Source: Xanthomonas rydalmerensis (GTDB lineage Bacteria; Pseudomonadota; Gammaproteobacteria; Xanthomonadales; Xanthomonadaceae). Taken from it: 64,000 nucleotides of DNA. Both the position numbers and the translations under genes were made by a program. Positions 54,942 to 62,962 of the stretch are shown here, in pieces. The notes beneath the pieces were generated by a model. The model did not search any database. It saw only the letters and a list, made by a program, of their open reading frames with translations, and was not told the DNA's origin. How positions within the stretch are numbered: position 1 is the stretch's first letter; the number at the start of each line of letters is the position of its first letter. The stretch is from the NCBI RefSeq assembly GCF_033170385.1, contig NZ_CP126170.1:1822001-1886000 (forward strand), given 5' to 3'.

Positions 54942-55341
54942 GGGGTAAGACGGTATCTACAAGGTTTGCTGGCGCACGCAGGTACCGCGCCGGCGGGCTC
55001 TCCCGGTTGAGATCGGACAGGCAGGAACCGCTCCCGTAGAAGCGGCTTCAGTCGCGACGGGCCTTCCCGATAGCGCCTCGTCGCGCGGCTGAAGGGCGCC
55101 CCGAAGCATCGGTCCCCCATCGGGATGAGAGACCGGGACATCGCTCCCTCGACGCGAGCGACCGGGTCTGGCGCTGACCAAGCGTCCGCAATCGCGTAGA
55201 CGCCGCAGGGCCATCGCCACGCGATGCTCACATACTCTGTACTCGCCGGTACAAATAATGCGCCGGCCGGCGTACGCTACCGTTTGGTGGTGTCGCCGTC
55301 CCGACCCGGCGACGTTCTTCCTCTCCCCAGGAATCAGCGAC
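54942..55341. promoter_or_regulatory. Spacer before the efflux operon, with repeat remnant and operator-like palindrome
   Basis: The first part probably contains the short right end of the IS110 element. A degenerate family A pair follows at about 55034-55095. At 55238-55253 TGTAC-TCGCCG-GTACA is a 5-6-5 inverted repeat directly before AATAAT (55254-55259), a possible -10, about 85 bases upstream of the emrA start. This could be the operator of a TetR or MarR regulator; none is encoded nearby. Confidence 0.45.
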
Positions 55342-56595
55342 TTGAGCAACCACGACCCAGACTCCTCGCAGGCGCCGCGGCAGGCCGCCGCGCACGACGC
55401 CCACGCCGACCAGGGCCAGGCCGGCAAGCGCCGGGACGACGCGGGCGGCGACGACGCCGGCAAGGCCGACACTCCGTCGCCGCTCAAGAACCCGAAGGTC
55501 AAATGGACCCTGCTGCTGATCGGCCTGGTGGTGGTGATCGGCCTGGTGGTGTGGCTGATCTACTACCTCACCACCGGCCGCTACCTGCAGGAGACCAACA
55601 ACGCCTATCTGCAGGCCGACACGGTTGCGGTGGCGCCGCGGGTCAACGGCTACGTGACCGCGGTGTACGTGCGCGACAACCAGACCGTCGCCGCCGGGCA
55701 GCCGCTGCTGGAGATCGACCCGCGCACCTACCGCGCCACCCTGGAGCAGGCGCAGGCCGCCATTGCGGTACGCCAGGCGAACATCGCCGCCGCCGAGGCC
55801 GGGCTGCAGGCGCAGCGCGCCAGCTTGCTGCAGGCACGCACCCAGGTGACCGCGGCCGCGGCCAGCCTGCGCTTCGCCCAGGGTGAGGCCAAGCGCTTCG
55901 GGCCGTTGGCCGCCTCCGGTGCCGACACTCACGAACACTACGAAAGCATCCTGCACGACCGCGACCGTGCGCAGGCGCAGTTCGATGCGGCCAAGGCCCA
56001 GGTGGTCGCCGCCGAGAGCCAGGTGCAGGGCACCAGTGCCCAGCTCGACCAGGCGCGCGCCGCGCTGGTGCAGGCGCAGGCCGATGCCGACCAGGCGCAG
56101 GTGGCGGTGGAGGACACCCGCCTGACCGCGCGCATCGCCGGGCGCATCGGCGACAAGACCGTGCAGGTCGGCCAGTTCGTCGCCGCCGGCACCCGGCTGA
56201 TGAGCGTGGTGCCGGTGGAGGCGCTGTACCTGAGCGCCAATTTCAAGGAAACCCAGGTCGGGCTGATGCGGCCCGGGCAGCCGGCGCGGATCGAGGTCGA
56301 TGCGCTGTCGGGCGTGGAACTGGACGGCGTGGTCGAGAGCATCGCGCCGGGCACCGGCTCGCAGTTCGCGCTGCTGCCGCCGGAGAACGCCACCGGCAAC
56401 TTCACCAAGGTGGTGCAGCGGGTACCGGTGCGGATCCGGCTCAAGGCCGGCGCGGAAGCGCGCAAGGTGCTGGTGCCGGGCATGTCGGTCACCGTGACCG
56501 TCGATACGCGCGGCGCCAAGGACGCCAAGGAGCGCGTGAAGCAGGAAGACGCGCAGGGCCAGGATGCGGTCGCCCCGCGCGGGCGCAACCCGTGA
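55342..56595 (+). CDS. emrA: EmrA-type membrane fusion protein
   Basis: A 417-residue periplasmic adaptor. A charged cytoplasmic tail of about 50 residues precedes a single membrane anchor at about 55-76. The biotinyl-lipoyl halves are TNNAYLQADTVAVAPRVNGYV and DTRLTARIAGRIGDKTVQVGQFV, separated by a coiled-coil hairpin rich in Ala/Gln (about 140-270). The TTG at 55342 is chosen because CCAGGA lies nine bases before it; the open frame before it has no family match. The stop overlaps emrB. It should connect the EmrB pump to the outer-membrane protein encoded next. Confidence 0.9.
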   Translation: MSNHDPDSSQAPRQAAAHDAHADQGQAGKRRDDAGGDDAGKADTPSPLKNPKVKWTLLLIGLVVVIGLVVWLIYYLTTGRYLQETNNAYLQADTVAVAPRVNGYVTAVYVRDNQTVAAGQPLLEIDPRTYRATLEQAQAAIAVRQANIAAAEAGLQAQRASLLQARTQVTAAAASLRFAQGEAKRFGPLAASGADTHEHYESILHDRDRAQAQFDAAKAQVVAAESQVQGTSAQLDQARAALVQAQADADQAQVAVEDTRLTARIAGRIGDKTVQVGQFVAAGTRLMSVVPVEALYLSANFKETQVGLMRPGQPARIEVDALSGVELDGVVESIAPGTGSQFALLPPENATGNFTKVVQRVPVRIRLKAGAEARKVLVPGMSVTVTVDTRGAKDAKERVKQEDAQGQDAVAPRGRNP

Positions 56596-58169
56596 GCGAA
56601 GCGGCCGCGGCGGCTGGCGCGCAGGCGCCGCGCAAGGCCGACAGCGGCGCCTGGCTGGCGGTCGCGGCCGGCACCATCGGTTCGTTCATGGCGACGCTGG
56701 ACATCTCCATCGTCAACGCCGCGCTGCCGACCATCCAGGGCGAGGTCGGCGCCAGCGGCACCGAGGGGACCTGGATCTCGACCTCCTACCTGGTCGCCGA
56801 GATCGTGATGATCCCGCTGACCGGCTGGTTCGTGCGCACCCTGGGGCTGCGCAATTTCCTGCTGATCTGCGCGCTGCTGTTCACCTTCTTCTCGGTGGTG
56901 TGCGGGCTGTCCAACAGCCTGACCATGATGATCCTCGGCCGCGTCGGCCAGGGCTTCGCCGGCGGCGCTTTGATCCCCACCGCGCTGACCATCGTCGCCA
57001 CGCGCCTGCCGCCAGCGCAGCAGACCCTGGGCACGGCGCTGTTCGGCATGACCGTGATCCTGGGTCCGGTGATCGGGCCGCTGCTGGGCGGCTGGCTCAC
57101 CGAGAACGTCAGCTGGCATTACGCGTTCTTCCTCAACGTGCCGGTCTGCGCTGGCCTGGTGGCGCTGCTGCTGCTCGGCCTGCCGCACGAGCGCATGTAC
57201 CTGCGCGGGCTGCTGGATGCCGACTGGCTCGGCATCTTCGGCCTGGCCGCGGGGCTGGGCGCGTTGACCGTGGTGCTGGAAGAAGGCCAGCGCGAGCGCT
57301 GGTTCGAATCCACCGAGATCGTGCTGCTGAGCGTGGTCTCGCTGGTCGGCTTCATCGCCCTGGTGGCCTCGCAGTTTTTCAGCCGGCAGCCGGTGATCCG
57401 CCTGTCGATCCTGCTGCAGCGCAGTTTCGGCGCGGTGTTCGTGATGGTGATGGCAGTGGGCATGATCCTGTTCGGGGTCATGTACATGATCCCGCAGTTC
57501 CTGGCGGTGATCTCCGGCTACAACACCGAGCAGTCCGGCTACGTGGTGCTGCTGTCGGGCATTCCCACGGTGTTGCTGATGCCGATGATGCCCAAGTTGC
57601 TGACCACGGTGGACGTGCGCGTGCTGGTGCTCGGCGGGCTGACCTGCTTCGCTACGGCCTGTTTCGTCAACATGCACCTGACCGCCGAGTCGGTCGGCAT
57701 GCACTTCGTCGCCGGGCAGCTGTTGCAGGGCTGCGGGCTGGCGCTGGCGATGATGTCGCTGAACCAGGCGGCGATCTCCTCAGTGCCGCCGGACCTGGCA
57801 GGCGACGCCTCGGGCCTGTTCAATGCCGCGCGCAACATGGGTGGCTCGATCGGCCTGGCGCTGATCTCCACCTTCCAGGAGCGGCGCATGGTGTTCCATA
57901 CGCAGATGCTCGGCAGCGGCACCACCGCCAACTCTCCATTGGCGCAGGACTACCTGCACGGCATCAGCGCGCAACTGCAATCGGTCTCCGGTGCTGGTGC
58001 GGCGATGCAGTCGCTGGCGCAACTGGCGCGGCTGGTGCAGCAGCAGGCGCTGGTGATGACCTACAACGACCTGTTCTGGATCTTCGGGGTGATCGTGGTC
58101 TGCACGATCCCGCTGGCGTTCCTGCTCAAGCCGCTGCCCAAGGGCGGCGCTCCGCTCGCGATGCATTGA
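56592..58169 (+). CDS. emrB: EmrB/DHA2 family MFS drug:H+ antiporter
   Basis: A 525-residue inner-membrane pump with about 14 hydrophobic segments. The DHA2 features are FMATLDISIVNAALPTIQ in helix 1, the helix-5 motif C region GMTVILGPVIGPLLGGWL, and SWHYAFFLNVPVC. The GTG at 56592 overlaps the emrA stop by four bases. With the adaptor and the NodT-type channel it forms a tripartite efflux system. The substrate is unknown; its position inside a polyamine transport locus could hint at polyamine or related amine export (inference only). Confidence 0.93.
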   Translation: MSEAAAAAGAQAPRKADSGAWLAVAAGTIGSFMATLDISIVNAALPTIQGEVGASGTEGTWISTSYLVAEIVMIPLTGWFVRTLGLRNFLLICALLFTFFSVVCGLSNSLTMMILGRVGQGFAGGALIPTALTIVATRLPPAQQTLGTALFGMTVILGPVIGPLLGGWLTENVSWHYAFFLNVPVCAGLVALLLLGLPHERMYLRGLLDADWLGIFGLAAGLGALTVVLEEGQRERWFESTEIVLLSVVSLVGFIALVASQFFSRQPVIRLSILLQRSFGAVFVMVMAVGMILFGVMYMIPQFLAVISGYNTEQSGYVVLLSGIPTVLLMPMMPKLLTTVDVRVLVLGGLTCFATACFVNMHLTAESVGMHFVAGQLLQGCGLALAMMSLNQAAISSVPPDLAGDASGLFNAARNMGGSIGLALISTFQERRMVFHTQMLGSGTTANSPLAQDYLHGISAQLQSVSGAGAAMQSLAQLARLVQQQALVMTYNDLFWIFGVIVVCTIPLAFLLKPLPKGGAPLAMH

Positions 58170-58176
58170 GGATTCC

Positions 58177-59685
58177 ATGGCCCAGCGTTTCTCCCGCGTT
58201 CTTGTCGCCGCCGCGCTGCCGTCGCTGCTGTCGGCCTGCATGCTCGGCCCGGACTATGTGAAGCCGCCGCCGGTGGCCGAGGCGGCGCTGGCACAGCCTC
58301 GGCTGCATCGCGCCGATGCCACGGCCGCCGCCGCCGGGGTGGTGCCGGCACCGCCGCCGCAGCGTTGGTGGGAAACCCTGCACGACCCGCAGTTGAACAC
58401 GCTGGTCGAGCAGGCCCTGCAGCACAGCCCGAACCTGCGGGTGGCACAGGCGCGCCTGCGCGCCTCGCGCGCGCTGGTGGACCAGCGCCACGCCGAGCAG
58501 TTGCCCAGCGTCGGCGCCAACGCGGCCTATCTCAACGCGCACGCGCCGGATGCGCTGACCGACCGCCTGGGCAGCATCGCCGCCGGCACCGGCCAGCCGG
58601 TGGAGATCGATCCGCGCGCACAGCTCTACAGCGTCGGCATCGATGCCAGTTGGGAACTGGATTTCTTCGGCCGCCGCCGTCGCGCCAGCGAGGGCGCACT
58701 GGCCGATGCCCAGGCCGACGAGGCCGACCTCGCCGATACCCAGGTGCAGATCGCCGCCGAAGTGGGGCAGGCCTACCTGGGCTACCGCAGCACCCGTGCG
58801 CGCATGGCCGTGGCCCAGCGTAATCTGGAGGCCGCCCGGCGGACCCTGCAACTGACCCGCCAGCGCCGCGAGCGCGGCGCCGATGCCGACCTGCAGGTGG
58901 AACGCGCGCAGGCCCAACTGCAGCAGCAGGAAGCGGTGCTGCCGGACCTGCAGGCCCAGGCGCAGGTGGCGCTGGACCAACTGGCGCTGATGATCGGCCG
59001 CGAGCCCGGGGCGCTCGACGCCGAACTGGCCGCCGACCGCCCGTTGCCGACGCTGCCGGCCAGCGTGCCGGTGGACGATGCCGGTGCGCTGATCCGGCGG
59101 CGCCCGGACGTGCGCCGTGCCGAGCGCCAGCTGGCCGCCTCGTCGGCGAAGATCGGCGAAGCGCTGACCGCGTATTTCCCGCAGGTCACGTTGCTGGGCA
59201 ACATCGGCATGGCCGCGACCTCGCCGGGCGATCTCGGCCGCGACGCGGTCAACAGCGTGGTGGCGCCGTTCCTGCGCTGGTCGATCTTCGACTTCGGCGG
59301 CACCCGCGCCAAGGTCGAGCAGGCCCGTGCCGGCAATGCCGCGCGGCTGGCCGCCTACGAGGGCACGGTGCTGGCCGCGCTGCAGGATGCCAACGGCGCG
59401 CTGGCGCGGTTCGGCGCCGCGCGCCAGCAGGCGCTGGCGGCGGACAAGGCCGCGGCCTCGGCGGATCGTTCCGCCGCGTTGCTGCAGCAGCGCTATGCCG
59501 CCGGCGCCTCGTCGCTGATCGATGCGCTGGACGTGCAGCGCCAGCAAGCCTCCGCGCAGGACAGCGCGCTGCAGGCGCACACCCAGGTGCTGCTGCGCTA
59601 CGTCGCGTTGCAGAAGAGTCTGGGCCTGGGTTGGGCGGCACCGGAGGCTCCGTCGTCCGCGCCAGCGCCAGCCACGGCGCGCTGA
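58177..59685 (+). CDS. NodT family outer-membrane efflux lipoprotein
   Basis: A 502-residue TolC-like outer-membrane channel. The signal ends in a lipobox LLSAC with Cys21, followed by MLGPDYVKPP, the usual NodT/OprM start. The two OEP repeats are visible: LNTLVEQALQHSPNLRVAQARL near 70 and the second half near RRRPDVRRAERQLAASSAKIGEALTAYFP (about 306-334). It begins seven bases after emrB and completes the tripartite pump. Confidence 0.93.
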   Translation: MAQRFSRVLVAAALPSLLSACMLGPDYVKPPPVAEAALAQPRLHRADATAAAAGVVPAPPPQRWWETLHDPQLNTLVEQALQHSPNLRVAQARLRASRALVDQRHAEQLPSVGANAAYLNAHAPDALTDRLGSIAAGTGQPVEIDPRAQLYSVGIDASWELDFFGRRRRASEGALADAQADEADLADTQVQIAAEVGQAYLGYRSTRARMAVAQRNLEAARRTLQLTRQRRERGADADLQVERAQAQLQQQEAVLPDLQAQAQVALDQLALMIGREPGALDAELAADRPLPTLPASVPVDDAGALIRRRPDVRRAERQLAASSAKIGEALTAYFPQVTLLGNIGMAATSPGDLGRDAVNSVVAPFLRWSIFDFGGTRAKVEQARAGNAARLAAYEGTVLAALQDANGALARFGAARQQALAADKAAASADRSAALLQQRYAAGASSLIDALDVQRQQASAQDSALQAHTQVLLRYVALQKSLGLGWAAPEAPSSAPAPATAR

Positions 59686-59697
59686 GCGCGCGCTGCT

Positions 59698-59735
59698 TTT
59701 ACGAATCCCCAATCCCGACTCCCGAATCCCGCGCC
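59698..59735. repeat. Single-arm family B repeat
   Basis: TTTACGAATCCCCAATCCC and a following CGACTCCCGAATCCC lie between the NodT-type gene and potG. There is no opposing arm. Confidence 0.7.
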
Positions 59736-59821
59736 GTCACAGCTACACTGCGGTTCACCGCGCCGCGGTCGCCACTGCATCGGCGCTCCGCACGACGGCG
59801 TGTTTCACGGGGAAATCACCA

Positions 59822-60964
59822 ATGGCGTTGAGCGAAGCGAGAACCGACCATCTGCCGGCGCCGCCGCCGGCCAAGGGGGCCGGTTATGTGTCCATCGCCG
59901 GCCTGCGCAAGGAGTTCGACGGGTTCGTCGCGCTGGACGACATCGATCTGGACATCGGCCAGGGCGAGATCTTCGCGCTGCTCGGCGGCTCCGGCAGCGG
60001 CAAGTCGACGCTGCTGCGCTGCCTGGGCGGGTTCGAGCAGCCCAGCCGCGGCCGCATCGTGCTCGACGGCCAGCCGCTGGATGGGCTGCCGCCGTACCAG
60101 CGGCCGCTCAACATGATGTTCCAGTCCTATGCGCTGTTCCCGCACATGAGCGTGGAGCAGAACATCGCCTTCGGGCTGAAGCAGGACGGGTTGTCGCGCA
60201 GCGCCATCGCCAGCCGCGTCGGCGAGATGCTGGAGCTGGTGCGGCTGGGCACGCTCGGCAAGCGCAAGCCGCACCAGCTCTCCGGCGGCCAGCAGCAGCG
60301 CGTGGCGCTGGCGCGCTCGTTGGCCAAGCGGCCGAAATTGCTGCTGCTGGACGAACCGATGGGCGCGCTGGACAAGAAGCTGCGCTCGCAGATGCAACTG
60401 GAGCTGGTGTCCATCATCGAGACCTCGGGGGTGACCTGCGTGATGGTCACCCACGACCAGGAGGAGGCGATGACCATGGCCACGCGCATCGCGCTGATGG
60501 AGCAGGGGCGCATCCGTCAGGTCGGTACGCCGGGCGACATCTACGAATCGCCGAACAGCCGTTTCGTTGCCGAGTTCATCGGCTCGGTGAACATGTTCGA
60601 GGGCCGCATCGGCGAAGACCACCCCGACCACGTGACCGTGCTCTGCCCGCAGTTCCCGGTGCCCATCTACATCAGCCACGGCATCACCGGCGTGGAAGGG
60701 CAGGAGGTGGCGTTCGCGGTGCGTCCGGAAAAGGTCTGGATCACCAAGGGCGAACCCGAGCAGACCTACAACAAGGCGCGCGGCACCATCGAGGACATCG
60801 CCTATTTCGGTAGCCACTCGATCTTCCACGTGCGCCTGCCCAGCGGTATCCGCGTGCAATCCAACTTCGCCAACCAGAAGCGCTGGGACAGCGAAGGCAT
60901 GACCTGGGGCGACACGGTGTGGGTGTCGTGGGACGACAACGACGGCGTGGTGCTGACCGCATGA
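59822..60964 (+). CDS. potG: Polyamine ABC transporter ATP-binding protein
   Basis: A 380-residue ATPase of the PotG/PotA type. Walker A is GGSGSGKST (55-63), the signature LSGGQQQRVALARSL starts at residue 153, Walker B is LLLLDEPMGALD, and the H-loop is MVTHDQEEAMTMA. A C-terminal TOBE-like domain follows (about 290-380, with VRPEKVWI). GGGGA precedes the ATG at 59822. The stop overlaps potH by four bases. With the PotF lipoprotein upstream and PotHI it should drive putrescine uptake. Confidence 0.95.
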   Translation: MALSEARTDHLPAPPPAKGAGYVSIAGLRKEFDGFVALDDIDLDIGQGEIFALLGGSGSGKSTLLRCLGGFEQPSRGRIVLDGQPLDGLPPYQRPLNMMFQSYALFPHMSVEQNIAFGLKQDGLSRSAIASRVGEMLELVRLGTLGKRKPHQLSGGQQQRVALARSLAKRPKLLLLDEPMGALDKKLRSQMQLELVSIIETSGVTCVMVTHDQEEAMTMATRIALMEQGRIRQVGTPGDIYESPNSRFVAEFIGSVNMFEGRIGEDHPDHVTVLCPQFPVPIYISHGITGVEGQEVAFAVRPEKVWITKGEPEQTYNKARGTIEDIAYFGSHSIFHVRLPSGIRVQSNFANQKRWDSEGMTWGDTVWVSWDDNDGVVLTA

Positions 60965-61923
60965 GCGCGCCCGTCGTGCCGGTGCCGCCCGACTCGACAC
61001 TGCGGCTGCGCCTGCAGCAGCGCTTGCGCCTGCGCTCCCTGCCGGTGATGCGCTGGCTGGTGATCGCCGCGCCGTACCTGTGGCTGCTGCTGTTCTTCGC
61101 GATCCCGTTCCTGATCGTGCTGCGCATTTCCTTCGCCGAACAGGCGATCCGCAGCCCGCCGTACAGCGAGCTGCTGCAGGTCCGCGACGGCGTGCTGACG
61201 CTGAAGCTGACCCTGCAGAACTACCTGGCGCTGCTGCGCGACCACCAATACATCGAGGCCTACTGGGGCTCGATCAAGATCGCCGGCATCTCCACCGTGC
61301 TGACCCTGCTGATCGGCTACCCGATGGCCTACGCGATCGCACGGCTGTCGCCGTCGGCGCGCAACATCGCGATGATGCTGGTGGTGCTGCCGTCGTGGAC
61401 CTCGTTCCTGATCCGCGTCTATGCCTGGATCGGCATCCTCGACAGCAACGGCGTGCTCAACCGGGCGTTGCTGGCGCTGGGCCTGATCGATGCGCCGCTG
61501 CACATCCTGTACACCCCGGTCGCGGCCTACATCGGCATCGTCTACTGCTACCTGCCGTTCATGGTGCTGCCGCTGTACGCGACCCTGGTCAAGCTCGACC
61601 AGCGCCTGCTCGAGGCCGCCTACGATCTCGGCGCGCCGCCGTGGAAGGCATTCCTGACCGTGACCCTGCCGTTGTCGCGGCCGGGCATCGTCGCCGGCTG
61701 CATGCTGGTGATGATCCCGGCGGTGGGCGAGTTCGTGATCCCGGAGATGCTCGGCGGTCCGGACACGCTGATGATCGGCCGGGTGCTGTGGGGCGAGTTC
61801 TTCAACAACCGCGACTGGCCGACCGCCTCGGCGGTGGCGATCGCGATGCTGGCGTTGCTGATGGTGCCGATCCTGATCTTCAACCGCTACCAGCAGCGCC
61901 AGCTCGAAGGCGGGCAGGCATGA
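60961..61923 (+). CDS. potH: Polyamine ABC transporter permease (PotH type)
   Basis: A 320-residue inner-membrane permease with six predicted helices after a basic cytoplasmic N-terminus. VLPLYATLVKLDQRLLEAAYDLGAPPWKAFLTVTLPL contains the EAA loop that contacts the ATPase. LPSWTSFLIRVYAWIGIL is typical of PotB/PotH. It overlaps both potG and potI by four bases, so the three are translationally coupled. Confidence 0.95.
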   Translation: MSAPVVPVPPDSTLRLRLQQRLRLRSLPVMRWLVIAAPYLWLLLFFAIPFLIVLRISFAEQAIRSPPYSELLQVRDGVLTLKLTLQNYLALLRDHQYIEAYWGSIKIAGISTVLTLLIGYPMAYAIARLSPSARNIAMMLVVLPSWTSFLIRVYAWIGILDSNGVLNRALLALGLIDAPLHILYTPVAAYIGIVYCYLPFMVLPLYATLVKLDQRLLEAAYDLGAPPWKAFLTVTLPLSRPGIVAGCMLVMIPAVGEFVIPEMLGGPDTLMIGRVLWGEFFNNRDWPTASAVAIAMLALLMVPILIFNRYQQRQLEGGQA

Positions 61924-62771
61924 GCGGCGCGCGCGGCGGCATGGGCACGGTGCTGCGCTGGACGGTGCTGGGCGCCGGCTTCGCCTTCCTGTACCTGCCG
62001 ATCCTGCTGTTGATGGTGTATTCGTTCAACGCCTCCAAGCTGGCGACGGTGTGGGCCGGCTTCTCCACCAAGTGGTACGGCGAGTTGCTGCGCGACCGGC
62101 AGATCCTGCAGGCGGCGTGGATCAGCCTGAAGGTGGCGTTCTGGACCGCCACCGCGTCGATGGTGCTCGGCACGCTGGCGGCGATGGCGATGACCCGCTT
62201 CCGCCGCTTTCCCAGCAAGAGCCTGTTCGGCGCGCTGGTGACCGCGCCGCTGGTGATGCCCGAGGTGATCATCGGCCTGTCGATCATGATGATGCTGGTG
62301 TCGATGGGCGGCGTGCTCGGCATCCCGCCCAAGGGGGTGATGGCGATCTGGGCCGCGCACGTCACCTTCACCCTGTCCTTCGTCACCGTGGTGGTGTCCT
62401 CGCGCCTGCAGGAGCTGGACCGCTCGCTGGAAGAGGCGGCGATGGACCTCGGCGCCAACCGGCTCAAGGTGTTCTTCCTGATCACCGTGCCGATCATCGC
62501 GCCGGCGCTGGTGTCGGGTTGGCTGCTGGCGTTCACCCTGTCGCTGGACGACGTGGTGATCGCCAACTTCGTCGCCGGCCCGGATTCGACCACGCTGCCG
62601 ATGACCGTGTTCTCCTCGGTGCGCATGGGCTTGAAGCCCAAGATCAACGCGCTGGCCACGCTGATGGTGCTGGCGGTGTCGATCGCCGCCGTCGTCGGCT
62701 GGTGGTTGATGGCGCGCAACGAGAAGCGGCGTCAGCGCGATATCCAGCTGGCTCAGCAGCAAGCCGGCTAA
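61920..62771 (+). CDS. potI: Polyamine ABC transporter permease (PotI type)
   Basis: A 283-residue partner permease with six predicted helices. FLYLPILLLMVYSFNASKL opens it, and the EAA loop is LEEAAMDLGANRLKVFFLITVPII near residues 169-192. FTLSLDDVVIANFVAGP is characteristic of PotC/PotI. It ends the transport operon; a family A palindrome follows 18 bases later. Confidence 0.95.
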   Translation: MSGARGGMGTVLRWTVLGAGFAFLYLPILLLMVYSFNASKLATVWAGFSTKWYGELLRDRQILQAAWISLKVAFWTATASMVLGTLAAMAMTRFRRFPSKSLFGALVTAPLVMPEVIIGLSIMMMLVSMGGVLGIPPKGVMAIWAAHVTFTLSFVTVVVSSRLQELDRSLEEAAMDLGANRLKVFFLITVPIIAPALVSGWLLAFTLSLDDVVIANFVAGPDSTTLPMTVFSSVRMGLKPKINALATLMVLAVSIAAVVGWWLMARNEKRRQRDIQLAQQQAG

Positions 62772-62789
62772 GGTGTTGCGTTGCTCCGC

Positions 62790-62858
62790 GTAGGAGCGGC
62801 TTCAGCCGCGACTGGGCATTGCCGGTAACGGCCCCGTCGCGGCTAAAGCCGCTCCTAC
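62790..62858. repeat. Family A palindromic repeat after potI
   Basis: GTAGGAGCGGCTTCAGCC at the left pairs with its complement at the right (one mismatch) across a 20-base centre containing GCCGGTAACGGC. It separates the pot operon from the dehydrogenase gene and may end or stabilise the pot transcript (inference). Confidence 0.9.
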
Positions 62859-62962
62859 GGGCCTTGCGGAACACTGTGAGCCATCGCACTCGGCATGATC
62901 GCCACGCCGCCGCAACTTCCGCCGCGCTAGGCTGACCGGACATTTTCCGAGGAGTCCGCGCG

